Positions 46,256 to 54,180 of a stretch of DNA of 54,180 nt are shown here, one piece after another. The notes beneath the pieces were generated by a model. The model did no database searches. It was not told where the DNA came from and worked only from the letters and a program-made list of their open reading frames with translations. The DNA is from Solobacterium sp. (lineage in GTDB: Bacteria > Bacillota_I > Bacilli_A > Erysipelotrichales > Erysipelotrichaceae), in the NCBI GenBank assembly GCA_017469355.1, contig JAFUGM010000009.1, positions 1 through 54,180 of the forward strand. The letters run 5' to 3'. Position numbers and translations under genes: made by a program. Within the stretch, counting starts at the first letter, position 1. Every line of letters starts with the position of its first letter.

Positions 46256-47497
46256 TTATCTTATCTGACCGTTTCCGGAAATGACATATTTATATGTACA
46301 GAGTTCTTCCAGACCCATGGGGCCTCTTGCGTGGAGTTTCTGGGTGGAAATTCCCATTTCACAGCCTAATCCAAACTCGCCGCCATCGGTAAACCGTGTG
46401 CTGGCATTTACGTAGACACAGGCACTGTCTACCGTATCTGTGAACCGCTTGGCATGAACATCATTGGATGTGATGATCGCATCACTGTGATGGGTGCCGT
46501 GGGCATTGATATGGGCAATTGCCTCATCTACGGAATTGACTGCCTTTACCGCGAGAATATAGTCGAGAAATTCGGTATCGAAATCTGTGGCGGAGGCAGG
46601 GGTCCCTTTAATGACAGCTGCGCATCTTTCATCAAGGCGCAGTTCCACCGGGTGTTCACCTTGACTCAAGCGATCCTTCAACTTTGGCAGAAACTCGGAA
46701 AGCAGACTTTGATGAACTAACAGAACTTCTTCCGCATTACATACGGAAGGGCGGCTGGTCTTTGCGTTTTCCACAATACGCAAGGCCATCTCCTGATCGG
46801 CAGATTCATCGACATACACATGACAGATACCGGTTCCGGTTTCAATACATGGGACGGTCGCTTCTTCCACACAGGCTTTAATCAGACCGGCTCCCCCTCG
46901 GGGAATGAGAAGATCAATATAACCTTTCCCATGCATGAGCTCGATCGAGCTTTCATGACTCTTATCTTCCACAAGAAGAATTCGATCTTCGGAAAGCCCA
47001 GCATTCTTCAGACCTTCCTTCATCGCAAGAACAATCTGATTTGCGCTTTCCCAGGCGTTTCGTCCGCTGCGCAGTACCGCAACACTGCCGGCTTTTAATG
47101 CCAGTGCCGCCGCATCACTTGTGACATTGGGACGGCTTTCATAGATGATCGCTATGACACCCATGGGAGCCTGTACTCTCGAGACAATGAGTCCATTGTC
47201 TAATGTACGGCTGGAAATGGTTTTCCCCACCGGATCGGGAAGAGCCACTAAGGCACGTACGCCATCGGCCATGGCCACAATCCGATCACTGGTAAGAAGG
47301 AGACGGTCCATCATGACCGGGGACAGGGTATCCTTTGAGGCTTCACAGTCGATCTCATTTGCACGAAGGATATCATCCGTATGTTCCAGTAAGGCATCTG
47401 CCATCGCAAGAAGCGCTTCATTCCGCTGTTCTTCTGTAGGAAGCGGATTCAGCGATTCTTTCTTTGCGCGCTTCATCAGTTCATTTGTGGTGATCAT
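46256..47497 (-). CDS. proA: Glutamate-5-semialdehyde dehydrogenase (gamma-glutamyl phosphate reductase)
   Basis: 413 aa, second step of proline synthesis. Typical segments: [64 protein letters not shown], the catalytic Cys in [14 protein letters not shown], and [35 protein letters not shown]. The ATG overlaps the proB stop by 4 bp. Confidence 0.96.
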   Translation of the reverse strand: MITTNELMKRAKKESLNPLPTEEQRNEALLAMADALLEHTDDILRANEIDCEASKDTLSPVMMDRLLLTSDRIVAMADGVRALVALPDPVGKTISSRTLDNGLIVSRVQAPMGVIAIIYESRPNVTSDAAALALKAGSVAVLRSGRNAWESANQIVLAMKEGLKNAGLSEDRILLVEDKSHESSIELMHGKGYIDLLIPRGGAGLIKACVEEATVPCIETGTGICHVYVDESADQEMALRIVENAKTSRPSVCNAEEVLLVHQSLLSEFLPKLKDRLSQGEHPVELRLDERCAAVIKGTPASATDFDTEFLDYILAVKAVNSVDEAIAHINAHGTHHSDAIITSNDVHAKRFTDTVDSACVYVNASTRFTDGGEFGLGCEMGISTQKLHARGPMGLEELCTYKYVISGNGQIR

Positions 47498-48267
47498 AAC
47501 TGTTTTCCTGTAAACCGGGTTCCAACCGGTTTTCCTTCCATGATGTCATAGATCAGTTCCGGCCGTGCACCGTTGGAAATGACCATATCGATTCCTGCGT
47601 TTACCGCAAGTTCAGCGGCGTTGAGTTTTGTGATCATTCCGCCGGTTCCCTGTTTTCCATGGGACTGTCCGGCCAGAGTTCGGATGGAGTCATCAATGGT
47701 TTCCACAAGTGGGATTACGGTAGCGTCTGGGTTGGTGTGGGGGTCAGCCGTAAGCAGACCATCAATATCGCTTAAAAGAATTAAAAGATCTGCTTTGGAG
47801 TAGATCGCCACAAGCGCTCCCAGTGTGTCATTATCTCCTACTGAAATCTCTGATGTGGCCATCGTATCGTTTTCATTCAGGACTGGTATGGCACCCAGTT
47901 CCAGAAGCCGAAACATCGTATTTTCAAAGTTAATACGACGTTCCTTCTGTTCCAGATCATCTCCGGTTAAGAGAATCTGAGCTACCGTATGATTGTATTC
48001 TCCAAACAGTCGGTCATAGGTATACATCAGTTCACATTGCCCAACCGCAGCAGCGGCCTGCTTTCCCGGCATATCGTCAGGCCGGGCAGAGAGTCCGAGT
48101 TTTCCTGCTCCCATACCGATCGCACCCGAGGACACAAGAATCACTTCATGGCCGGCGTTTTTCAAATCACTTAACACTTTAACCAACTGTTCTACATGTC
48201 GGATATTCATTCGTCCGCCCGCATAGGCAAGCGTACTGGTTCCGACTTTTACTACAATACGAGACAT
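47494..48267 (-). CDS. proB: Glutamate 5-kinase, short form
   Basis: 257 aa. Amino-acid-kinase fold: [68 protein letters not shown]. It lacks the C-terminal PUA domain of E. coli ProB, as is common in Bacillota. GGAGG precedes the ATG. First gene of proBA. Confidence 0.95.
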   Translation of the reverse strand: MSRIVVKVGTSTLAYAGGRMNIRHVEQLVKVLSDLKNAGHEVILVSSGAIGMGAGKLGLSARPDDMPGKQAAAAVGQCELMYTYDRLFGEYNHTVAQILLTGDDLEQKERRINFENTMFRLLELGAIPVLNENDTMATSEISVGDNDTLGALVAIYSKADLLILLSDIDGLLTADPHTNPDATVIPLVETIDDSIRTLAGQSHGKQGTGGMITKLNAAELAVNAGIDMVISNGARPELIYDIMEGKPVGTRFTGKQL

Positions 48268-48428
48268 AAGAACCTCCGACTATCACTTTACCATGGGTGA
48301 AGAAGACATGGTATGACGAAAGCAATGTATATATTCAGGGACTTCATGCTTGTGTTTTCATTCTAAACACGCACCAAAAGATGATAAGGGTTTTTGTATC
48401 AATTATTCTCGCAACTATTTATTGCACT

Positions 48429-49529
48429 TCATTTCAGCAGTTTTTTAAGCTTCTTCTCGTGCTGTAACGAAAAATCGCTTAATACATATGATCTGATTCG
48501 TTTTCCCGAAAGATTGGGGACAACAAACCCATTCTTTACCAAACCTGCGAGTCTGTTAATGATCGTTTTGTTTGTGACGCCAAGTTCCTTGCTGATGTCG
48601 ATAGGGGTAAAGTCTCCCTTGTGCTTGCTTATCAGGAATAAAAGCAGTTCTTTCTCTCTGGTCTTAAGATAAGATAAGCTGCCTGCTAATTCATCTTCAT
48701 CTGATGCTTTTGATAACTCACATACTTTATTTGAATATAGAAGTACCATCCTCAGAAAATAGTTAACCCATATTTCTGGATATGGTGGGTTGTTTCTTCC
48801 GTTGTAATAGTGAGGCGAAAGCCCCATCTGAATGGAATCGTAATATTCCTGAATATCGTAGGCGAAGTATTCTTCCAGGGATCCAATTCCGTTAAATCCA
48901 TAACCGTTGATATCGAGAATGTAACCGGAAAGAAGTCTTGCCGTTCTTCCGTTGCCATCTTCAAATGGATGTATAGTCACAAGCTGATAATGAACCACTG
49001 CTGCGACTATCAAAGGATGATCATCTGTCTCATTTACATATGCCACAAGCTCATCCAGAAGCTCAGGGATATCTTTATACTCCGGCGGAATATAATCGGG
49101 ATTTCCTGTTTCAGAATCATATACGGCAAACAGTACTCCTGGCGGAGTCTGCCCTCGAAGTCCAATCTTTTCTTTTGGGGCACCTTTTTCAACATACTTT
49201 TGCACGTCAAGTATCAGTTTTTTGGAGAATGCTTCTTTCTTTTTGGCTTTCTCCTCAAGATAGTTCAGCGCAAGATAATAATTTCTGACTTCCTGCTCAG
49301 GTTTCAAGTAGTGCCGGTGTCCGTCACTTTCAATTACTTCATCTGCCTGCTTTTCCGAGAGGGGATTACCTTCTATTTTTGTGGACGCATAAGAACTCTT
49401 TTTCTTGGAGTTCTTTCTCAATTTATTCGCAACAGACTTTGGCAGCCGAACCGCAGACACCTCAAACCTGTTTTTCTCAATCGCTGTGATGTATTTTAGG
49501 ATTTCGTTGGTCAACGTTACATGAATCAT
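48429..49529 (-). CDS. Fic-domain protein with N-terminal inhibitory helix and C-terminal winged helix
   Basis: 366 aa. Fic core HPFEDGNGRTAR at residues 187-198 (catalytic His187), a beta-hairpin flap near GVLFAVYDSETGN. The N-terminal alpha-inh motif STKIEGN (49-55, with Glu53) marks a class II, self-inhibited enzyme. C-terminal residues about 300-345 read ISKELGVTNKTIINRLAGLVKNGFV, a winged-helix DNA-binding domain. Predicted to transfer AMP to proteins and to act in transcriptional control or stress. Stand-alone gene. Confidence 0.9.
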   Translation of the reverse strand: MIHVTLTNEILKYITAIEKNRFEVSAVRLPKSVANKLRKNSKKKSSYASTKIEGNPLSEKQADEVIESDGHRHYLKPEQEVRNYYLALNYLEEKAKKKEAFSKKLILDVQKYVEKGAPKEKIGLRGQTPPGVLFAVYDSETGNPDYIPPEYKDIPELLDELVAYVNETDDHPLIVAAVVHYQLVTIHPFEDGNGRTARLLSGYILDINGYGFNGIGSLEEYFAYDIQEYYDSIQMGLSPHYYNGRNNPPYPEIWVNYFLRMVLLYSNKVCELSKASDEDELAGSLSYLKTREKELLLFLISKHKGDFTPIDISKELGVTNKTIINRLAGLVKNGFVVPNLSGKRIRSYVLSDFSLQHEKKLKKLLK

Positions 49530-49683
49530 TGAAAAAAACCTCTTCTAACATATTCATTGTATCAAGTTGGGTATTTTTATTCCGCTAAAATTACACTATT
49601 TTTTCACTATTTTTCATTAGATTTGGTCATGGTTTTCCTCATGCGGTATAAATGAAGATTATTTATAATTATTGCAAACATAA

Positions 49684-49736
49684 CGATTAATTCTTTGCGA
49701 AAATACCGATTGATAACTTACAAATATACCGATTAA
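49684..49736 (+). repeat. Three CGATTRA repeats with 23-bp period
   Basis: CGATTAA 49684, CGATTGA 49707 and CGATTAA 49730, each 23 bp apart, the last two inside TACCGATT boxes. They lie just before the ATPase start. AT-rich surroundings (49530-49764) hold no gene. Confidence 0.6.
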
Positions 49737-49764
49737 GATTACAACGGATGTGAGGAACCAAGCT

Positions 49765-51033
49765 ATGAAATATTTACCTAGAATTATAGACCAAACACTT
49801 AAGAACAAATTAGAGGGGAAAGGAGCTGTGCTTATTCAAGGCCCTAAATGGTGTGGGAAAACAACCACAGCTGAGCAAGTGGCAAAAAGCGTTATTTACA
49901 TGGATGAGCCAGAAAGAAAACAACAAAATATACAACTTGCAGACATTTCCCCATCTACAATATTAGAAGGAGATTCACCTCGATTAATTGATGAATGGCA
50001 AATTGCACCGAAACTGTGGGATGCTGTTCGTTTTTCTGTTGATCATAAAGATGGGAAAGGTCATTATATTTTGACTGGTTCTTCTGTTCCTGCTGATTTA
50101 TCAGAAATATCTCATAGCGGAACAGGACGATTTGCCTGGTTAACAATGAGAAACATGAGTCTTTATGAATCTAATGAATCAAGTGGAGAGGTTAGTATCA
50201 AAGATTTGTTTGAAGGAAAACAAGATATTAATGGTACAAACAATTTGAATATTAACAAGTTAGCCTATCTAGTATGTAGAGGTGGATGGCCCGATACCTT
50301 AGATTTGAAAGAAGATATTGCTCTAGAAACTGCTTATGATTACTTAGATGGGGTTGTAAATTCAGATATTTCAAGGGCAGATGATATTACAAGAGATCCT
50401 GAAAGAGCTAGAAGAATAATGAAGTCTTATGCAAGACATCAAGGCACACAAATTGCATATACAGAGATTGCCAATGATATAAGCACGAACGAACTGAATT
50501 TCACAGATGAAACCGTTGCTTCATATTTGAAGGCGCTAAAGAAGATATTTGTTGTTGAGGATATGTTATCTTGGAATCCTAATTTGCGTTCTAAAACATA
50601 TATTCGAACTACAGATACAAGATATTTTAGTGATTCAGCCATAGCGGCTGCCTCTCTAGGTGTTGGGCCAAAAGATTTGATTAATGATTTAAATACTTTT
50701 GGACTATTATTTGAAACGATGTGTATAAGAGATTTAAGAGTATATGCAGAAGGATTAAATGGCACACTTTATCATTATCGAGATCGTACAGGTTTAGAAT
50801 GCGATGCAGTTATTCATTTAAGAAATGGTGAATATGGTCTTATTGAGATTAAGCTTGGTGGAGATAGACTAATCAGCGAAGGTTCTTCTAATTTGCTAAA
50901 ACTTGAATCATTAATTGATGATAAAAAAATGAAGAAACCATCTTTCAAGATGATATTAACCGGAACAGATCGTTATGCTTATAGAAGACCCGATGGAGTT
51001 TTAGTTGTTCCTATTGGTTGTCTTAAGGAGTGA
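49765..51033 (+). CDS. AAA_14/DUF4143 ATP-binding protein (second copy of the type)
   Basis: 422 aa from ATG 49765 (GAGG site); a GTG at 49750 is in frame upstream. Walker A GPKWCGKT (26-33), Walker B PRLIDEWQ (about 78-85), GRFAWLTMRNMSLYE central helix, and the C-terminal DUF4143 nuclease-like core (LECDAVIHLRNGEYGLIEIKLGG). Clearly more AT-rich than the rest of the window, so probably acquired. Not closely similar to the protein at 30389. Function unknown. Confidence 0.85.
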   Translation: MKYLPRIIDQTLKNKLEGKGAVLIQGPKWCGKTTTAEQVAKSVIYMDEPERKQQNIQLADISPSTILEGDSPRLIDEWQIAPKLWDAVRFSVDHKDGKGHYILTGSSVPADLSEISHSGTGRFAWLTMRNMSLYESNESSGEVSIKDLFEGKQDINGTNNLNINKLAYLVCRGGWPDTLDLKEDIALETAYDYLDGVVNSDISRADDITRDPERARRIMKSYARHQGTQIAYTEIANDISTNELNFTDETVASYLKALKKIFVVEDMLSWNPNLRSKTYIRTTDTRYFSDSAIAAASLGVGPKDLINDLNTFGLLFETMCIRDLRVYAEGLNGTLYHYRDRTGLECDAVIHLRNGEYGLIEIKLGGDRLISEGSSNLLKLESLIDDKKMKKPSFKMILTGTDRYAYRRPDGVLVVPIGCLKE

Positions 51034-51177
51034 ACTACCCACCGCTTAGAATCTGACGATTCTTGAAGCGAGGGCTTCCTGCTTCTCAGAGAACAGCGGC
51101 TGTAAGAGTTCGTCTTACACTCTCTCCACAGGCTTATGGGTTTCCGCAGTTCCTGCGGTACCTTTTTATTTCGTGTG
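51031..51177 (-). mobile_element. Remnant of an IS200/IS605-type element: end of tnpB and right end (guide RNA region)
   Basis: Read on the minus strand: a frame-shifted TnpB C-terminal tail (GTAGTAETH, then ACGESVRRTLTAAVL) followed by a hairpin-rich tail GAAGCCCTCGCTTCAAG ... GCGGTGGGTAGTTCAC, the typical right end and omega-RNA scaffold of IS605 elements. The element stops at the border of the neighbouring insertion sequence and lacks tnpA and most of tnpB. It ends in the stop codon region of the ATPase gene. Confidence 0.6.
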
Positions 51178-52537
51178 CTTAGGATCTGTAACGAAATAAT
51201 ATCTGCTATTATTTTATAACATAACAACTTATTTTGTTACATATATGATATAATAACACCGAGAATACCGGTTTATGTCTGTAAGTACTGAAACGAAAAA
51301 TGCAGTAACAGAGTTGATTACCATCATGACTCCTGTTCTTAATGAAAAACAGAAAAGGATTCTTTATGGTGCAGCTGCCAAAGTGCTTGGACATGGAGGT
51401 GTTACAGCAGTACAGAAATCTGTTGGTCCGGCAAAAGAAACAATCATTGCGGGAAAGAAAGAAATCGAAAAAATCCAAGGTTCTGAAAGCAGTGATCTTC
51501 CAGAAGGAAGAATACGCAGGCCTGGAGGAGGCAGAAAAAAAGCAAAGGATAAGAATCCATTACTGTACGATTATATTGAGGAGATTATAGAGGAATCCAC
51601 ATACGGAAGCCCGGTAAACATACTGAAATGGACAACTCTAAGTCTGCGTGACATAGCAGAACAGGTAAAAGAAAAGTTCGATATTGAGATAAGTCACAAT
51701 ATAGTCAGTAGAGCTCTTGAAGAATTAGGCTATAGTAAACAGCAGAATCAGAAGAATCTTCAGGTAGGAGAACCACATCCCGACAGAAATGCACAGTTTT
51801 GTTTTATAAATAACAAAGCTCAGGAATTTATCGAAGCGGGAGATCCGGTTATATCCGTAGATACAAAGAAGAAAGAACTGATCGGAAACTTTAAGAATAA
51901 TGGGTCAGAATATCGAAGAGAGCGAGATCCAAGACAGGTACTGGATCATGATTTTGCGTTACCTGAATTGGGCAAAGTAGCACCATATGGAGTATATGTG
52001 TTAAACGATAATACAGGTTTTGTAAATCTGGGAACGGATCATGATACGAGTGAATTCGCCGCTGAAAGTATCTGCAGGTGGTGGTTTACAGTTGGAAAGA
52101 ATACATTTCCGAACGCAAAGAGAATTTATATCAATTCAGACGGTGGAGGCAGTAACAGACCGAGAGGACTACAGTGGAAATATCAGTTACAGCAGATTGC
52201 GGACATCACCGGGCTAGAGATCCATATGTCACACTTTCCTCCAGGAACAAGTAAGTGGAATAAGGTTGAGCACAGACTGTTCTGCTATATCACAAAGAAC
52301 TGGCAGGGAAAGCCACTGATAGATATAGAGACAGTAGTAAATCTGATATCAAGCACAACCACGAAAAAAGGGCTGAAAGTCAAATGTGTACTAGACACCA
52401 ACAAATACGAACTAAAACAAAAGATCACAGACGAACAAGCTAATACAATCAACCTGGAAGAATGTGATCAATTTGGAAAATGGAATTATATTATTCTTCC
52501 TGCTAAAGGATGAATTTAATTTATGACAATTCCTTAG
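51178..52537 (+). mobile_element. ISAzo13-family insertion sequence
   Basis: Candidate terminal inverted repeats at 51178-51199 (CTTAGGATCTGTAACG...) and 52516-52537 (reverse complement CTAAGGAATTGTCATA...), identical at 15 of 22 positions. The implied length of about 1.36 kb suits an ISAzo13 element with one transposase. A second inverted repeat TGTAAC 51187 / GTTACA 51236 lies inside the left end. Appears to have inserted beside or into the IS605 remnant. Confidence 0.55.
51275..52513 (+). CDS. ISAzo13-family transposase (DDE)
   Basis: 412 aa. N-terminal helix-turn-helix region with SLRDIAEQVKEKFDIEISHNIVSRALEELGY. DDE residues seen in VISVDTKKKE (first Asp), YINSDGGGSN (second Asp) and SKWNKVEHRLFCYI (Glu). 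Pattern DGGGSNRPRG and FPPGTSKWNKVEHRLF are typical of ISAzo13/Rhodopirellula-type transposases. Intact frame, so possibly active. No obvious Shine-Dalgarno. Confidence 0.9.
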   Translation: MSVSTETKNAVTELITIMTPVLNEKQKRILYGAAAKVLGHGGVTAVQKSVGPAKETIIAGKKEIEKIQGSESSDLPEGRIRRPGGGRKKAKDKNPLLYDYIEEIIEESTYGSPVNILKWTTLSLRDIAEQVKEKFDIEISHNIVSRALEELGYSKQQNQKNLQVGEPHPDRNAQFCFINNKAQEFIEAGDPVISVDTKKKELIGNFKNNGSEYRRERDPRQVLDHDFALPELGKVAPYGVYVLNDNTGFVNLGTDHDTSEFAAESICRWWFTVGKNTFPNAKRIYINSDGGGSNRPRGLQWKYQLQQIADITGLEIHMSHFPPGTSKWNKVEHRLFCYITKNWQGKPLIDIETVVNLISSTTTKKGLKVKCVLDTNKYELKQKITDEQANTINLEECDQFGKWNYIILPAKG

Positions 52538-52695
52538 ATGACTGCTCCATCCTGGATATGCAGGGAATAACAGAGGCAGTAAGCCATTATTATTTCTCCA
52601 ACGGAGAAAGTTTTGAAGGGTTTTCTGTAGCACCGGAATATCAGGAAGCATTTGAAAAACTGGCGCAAGACGCCAGGTGCTATCACGACAGTTAA
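52538..52695 (+). pseudogene. Orphan 3' coding fragment after the IS
   Basis: A frame ending at 52695 (first ATG 52510 overlaps the transposase stop and lies in the IS end) encodes about 50 aa ending VAPEYQEAFEKLAQDARCYHDS. It may be the end of a gene cut by the insertion, or chance. No family recognised. Confidence 0.3.
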
Positions 52696-52748
52696 GGGAA
52701 CTCAAATATCCTGAAGATTAAATTCCACTTCAGCCATTTCAACTTTAT

Positions 52749-52770
52749 GAGTGAGTTATTCTAATCACTC
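52749..52770 (+). promoter_or_regulatory. Small inverted repeat before the diguanylate cyclase
   Basis: GAGTGA (52749-52754) and TCACTC (52765-52770), loop of 10, 30 bp before the start. Could be an operator or weak terminator; the rest of 52696-52799 holds nothing I recognise. Confidence 0.25.
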
Positions 52771-52799
52771 GGGGTACTTTGTGATAAACTTTTCTAGGT

Positions 52800-54180
52800 A
52801 TGCGGTCTATACGTACAAAAACGATATTGCTGATTTTACTTGCGATCCTCTGTTCTTCTGGATTAATTGGAGCGGCGAGTATTTTTTACGTACAGAAAGA
52901 AAGCAGACGCACCAGTACTTCCATCATGAATCTTTCCTGTTCCGAGCTGCGTGTCCGTATGGATGATAATCTGCGCAGTGCAGAACAGGCAGTAGAAATG
53001 ATGGGCGCTTATGCCTCAGATCAGTTGATCTCATATGATCGTCTGGCGCGGGATTATGATTACCGGAAGTCTTATACGGATGGACTTGCGAAAGTATTTT
53101 CAGAAGTGGCTCTGGGTGTAGACAGTGCGTTCTCTTATTACATTCGTTATAACGTGGAAATCGGTGAACAGGAAGCAGGGTTCCTTTACAGTCGGCGAAC
53201 CATGAATCAGAACTTCCTGAAACTACGGGTGCCAAACCTGACCGGAGTAGATCCGGATGACCTGGAAAACGGTGGGTGGTACTACCGTCCAGTACAGGCT
53301 GGGAAGTCCGTATGGCTGTCTCCGTACTATGATGCCTCACTGGATCACTATACGATCACCTATGCGGCCCCAATGATGAAAAATGGAAAGCTTGCGGCAG
53401 TGATCGGTATGAGCATCGACTTTTCTTCCATGATGAATGATGTGGCAGACCTTACTGGTGTGCAGTATGGATATGCGGCGTTAACCTCTGGCGATGGAGA
53501 AGTATATTACCATCCGACATTACAGCTGGGAGAGCAGATGAAGGATCATGTTGTGACGAATGGCGGTCTCGATGTGATTCTGGAATCACAGAGCAGTGAA
53601 GGGTCTTTAGTTCAATATCGCTTTGATGGTGTAGATAAGAAGATGGCATTCGCTACGCTTCGAAATGGAATGAAGCTCTGGTTCTGTGCAGATTCCGCAG
53701 ATATTGATGCGGGAATGTATCAGTTAAGCCGGCAGATCTTACTGGCAATGGCGTTTGTTATGGCAGGGTTCACAGCGATTGCGCTGGTTGGTGTATCGCA
53801 TATTGTCAGACCATTACAGCGATTGATTGCGGCGGTTCATGAAGTGGAGAGCGGTAATCTGAATGCGGCGCTCCCGGATGCGGAAACCAATGATGAAGTT
53901 GGGGTGCTTACCGCCGCATACAGTAAGGCAGTTGCCTCCATGCGCGAACATATGAACTTCGTTAATTCTCTGGCATATAAGGATGGACTGACTGGTGTTA
54001 AAAACCGTACTGCTTATGAAGCAATGCTGGAAGAACTTGATAAGAATGGGGAACAGGATTACGCAGTTGTCATGTTCGATGTGAACTGGCTGAAGAATGT
54101 AAATGACTGCTTTGGCCATGAAGAAGGCGATGAACTGTTAATTACAGCAGTGCGCAGGATCTGTAAGCTGTATAAGCATA
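52800..54180 (+). CDS. Membrane-bound diguanylate cyclase (dCache-HAMP-GGDEF), 3' end outside the window
   Basis: Open frame from ATG 52800 to the window end (about 460 codons, no stop). One helix near residues 8-28, then an extracellular Cache-type sensor domain (SMNQNFLKLRVPNLTGVDPDDLENGGWYYRPVQAGKSVWLSPYYD ... GMSIDFSSMM), a second helix (ILLAMAFVMAGFTAIALVGV), a HAMP linker (RPLQRLIAAVHEVESGNL) and the start of a GGDEF domain (YKDGLTGVKNRTAYEAML ... MFDVNWLKNVNDCFGHEEGDELL). The GGDEF signature itself lies beyond the window. It would make c-di-GMP in response to an outside signal. Ribosome site weak. Confidence 0.88.
   Translation, partial: MRSIRTKTILLILLAILCSSGLIGAASIFYVQKESRRTSTSIMNLSCSELRVRMDDNLRSAEQAVEMMGAYASDQLISYDRLARDYDYRKSYTDGLAKVFSEVALGVDSAFSYYIRYNVEIGEQEAGFLYSRRTMNQNFLKLRVPNLTGVDPDDLENGGWYYRPVQAGKSVWLSPYYDASLDHYTITYAAPMMKNGKLAAVIGMSIDFSSMMNDVADLTGVQYGYAALTSGDGEVYYHPTLQLGEQMKDHVVTNGGLDVILESQSSEGSLVQYRFDGVDKKMAFATLRNGMKLWFCADSADIDAGMYQLSRQILLAMAFVMAGFTAIALVGVSHIVRPLQRLIAAVHEVESGNLNAALPDAETNDEVGVLTAAYSKAVASMREHMNFVNSLAYKDGLTGVKNRTAYEAMLEELDKNGEQDYAVVMFDVNWLKNVNDCFGHEEGDELLITAVRRICKLYKH

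Noticed and set aside
51031-52799. CRISPR array or tRNA at the mobile island
   Set aside because: No regularly spaced repeats with unique spacers, and no cloverleaf found by eye anywhere in the window.

Overview
This is a 54 kb stretch of a Bacillota (Firmicutes) chromosome, probably a gut-type anaerobe of the Erysipelotrichia or a related class. The evidence is strong AGGAGG-type ribosome sites, many lipobox lipoproteins, a PTS, YesM/YesN-type two-component signalling, a PerR/Zur-like regulator and densely packed operons. Base composition is moderate in GC, except for an AT-rich island near 49.5-52.7 kb. The taxonomic call is an inference; no rRNA or tRNA gene is present to anchor it.

Layout. 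0-5.2 kb: a MORN-type lipoprotein, a phosphodiester-glycosidase protein, and a minus-strand amino-acid ABC operon (binding protein, permease, ATPase) ending in a DapF-fold racemase. The binding protein appears circularly permuted: its usual C-terminal segment lies directly after the lipobox. 5.3-12.8 kb: methyltransferase, UPF0340 protein, PfkB kinase, then an AraC regulator divergent from a beta-glucoside PTS EIIBC and a 6-phospho-beta-glucosidase, then an SDR. 12.9-20.8 kb: GNAT, ATC-hydrolase-like protein, pyridoxal-kinase-like protein, and a complete peptide ABC operon (A-D-F-B-C). 20.8-28.4 kb: C39-like peptidase, M20 amidohydrolase, DegV, and a zinc operon (Fur-family regulator, ZnuA/C/B, an unusual Cys-Cys lipoprotein and a GH5 enzyme) with two near-perfect 7-1-7 operators abutting its promoter. 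28.4-33.1 kb: TetR and a DapB-like dehydrogenase, then two stand-alone ATPases. 33.1-42.9 kb: a galactose-type transporter mglBAC with a cre-like palindrome upstream, followed by a sensing cassette of response regulator, histidine kinase, membrane-anchored sugar-binding sensor and a second MglB-like lipoprotein. 42.9-45.5 kb: two unknown proteins, then a short-peptide locus that looks like a type I toxin-antitoxin pair, then two diverged copies of a structured element. 45.5-49.5 kb: proB-proA-nanE and a Fic protein. 49.5-52.7 kb: AT-rich island with a second DUF4143-type ATPase, the tail of an IS200/IS605 element and an ISAzo13-family insertion sequence. 52.8 kb to the end: a membrane diguanylate cyclase running off the window.

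Overall the region is mostly nutrient uptake (amino acid, peptide, zinc, beta-glucoside, galactose-type sugar) with linked sensors. The most noteworthy items are the permuted binding protein with its racemase partner, the candidate type I toxin-antitoxin locus with a sequestered ribosome site, and the zinc-operon lipoprotein with a CC motif.
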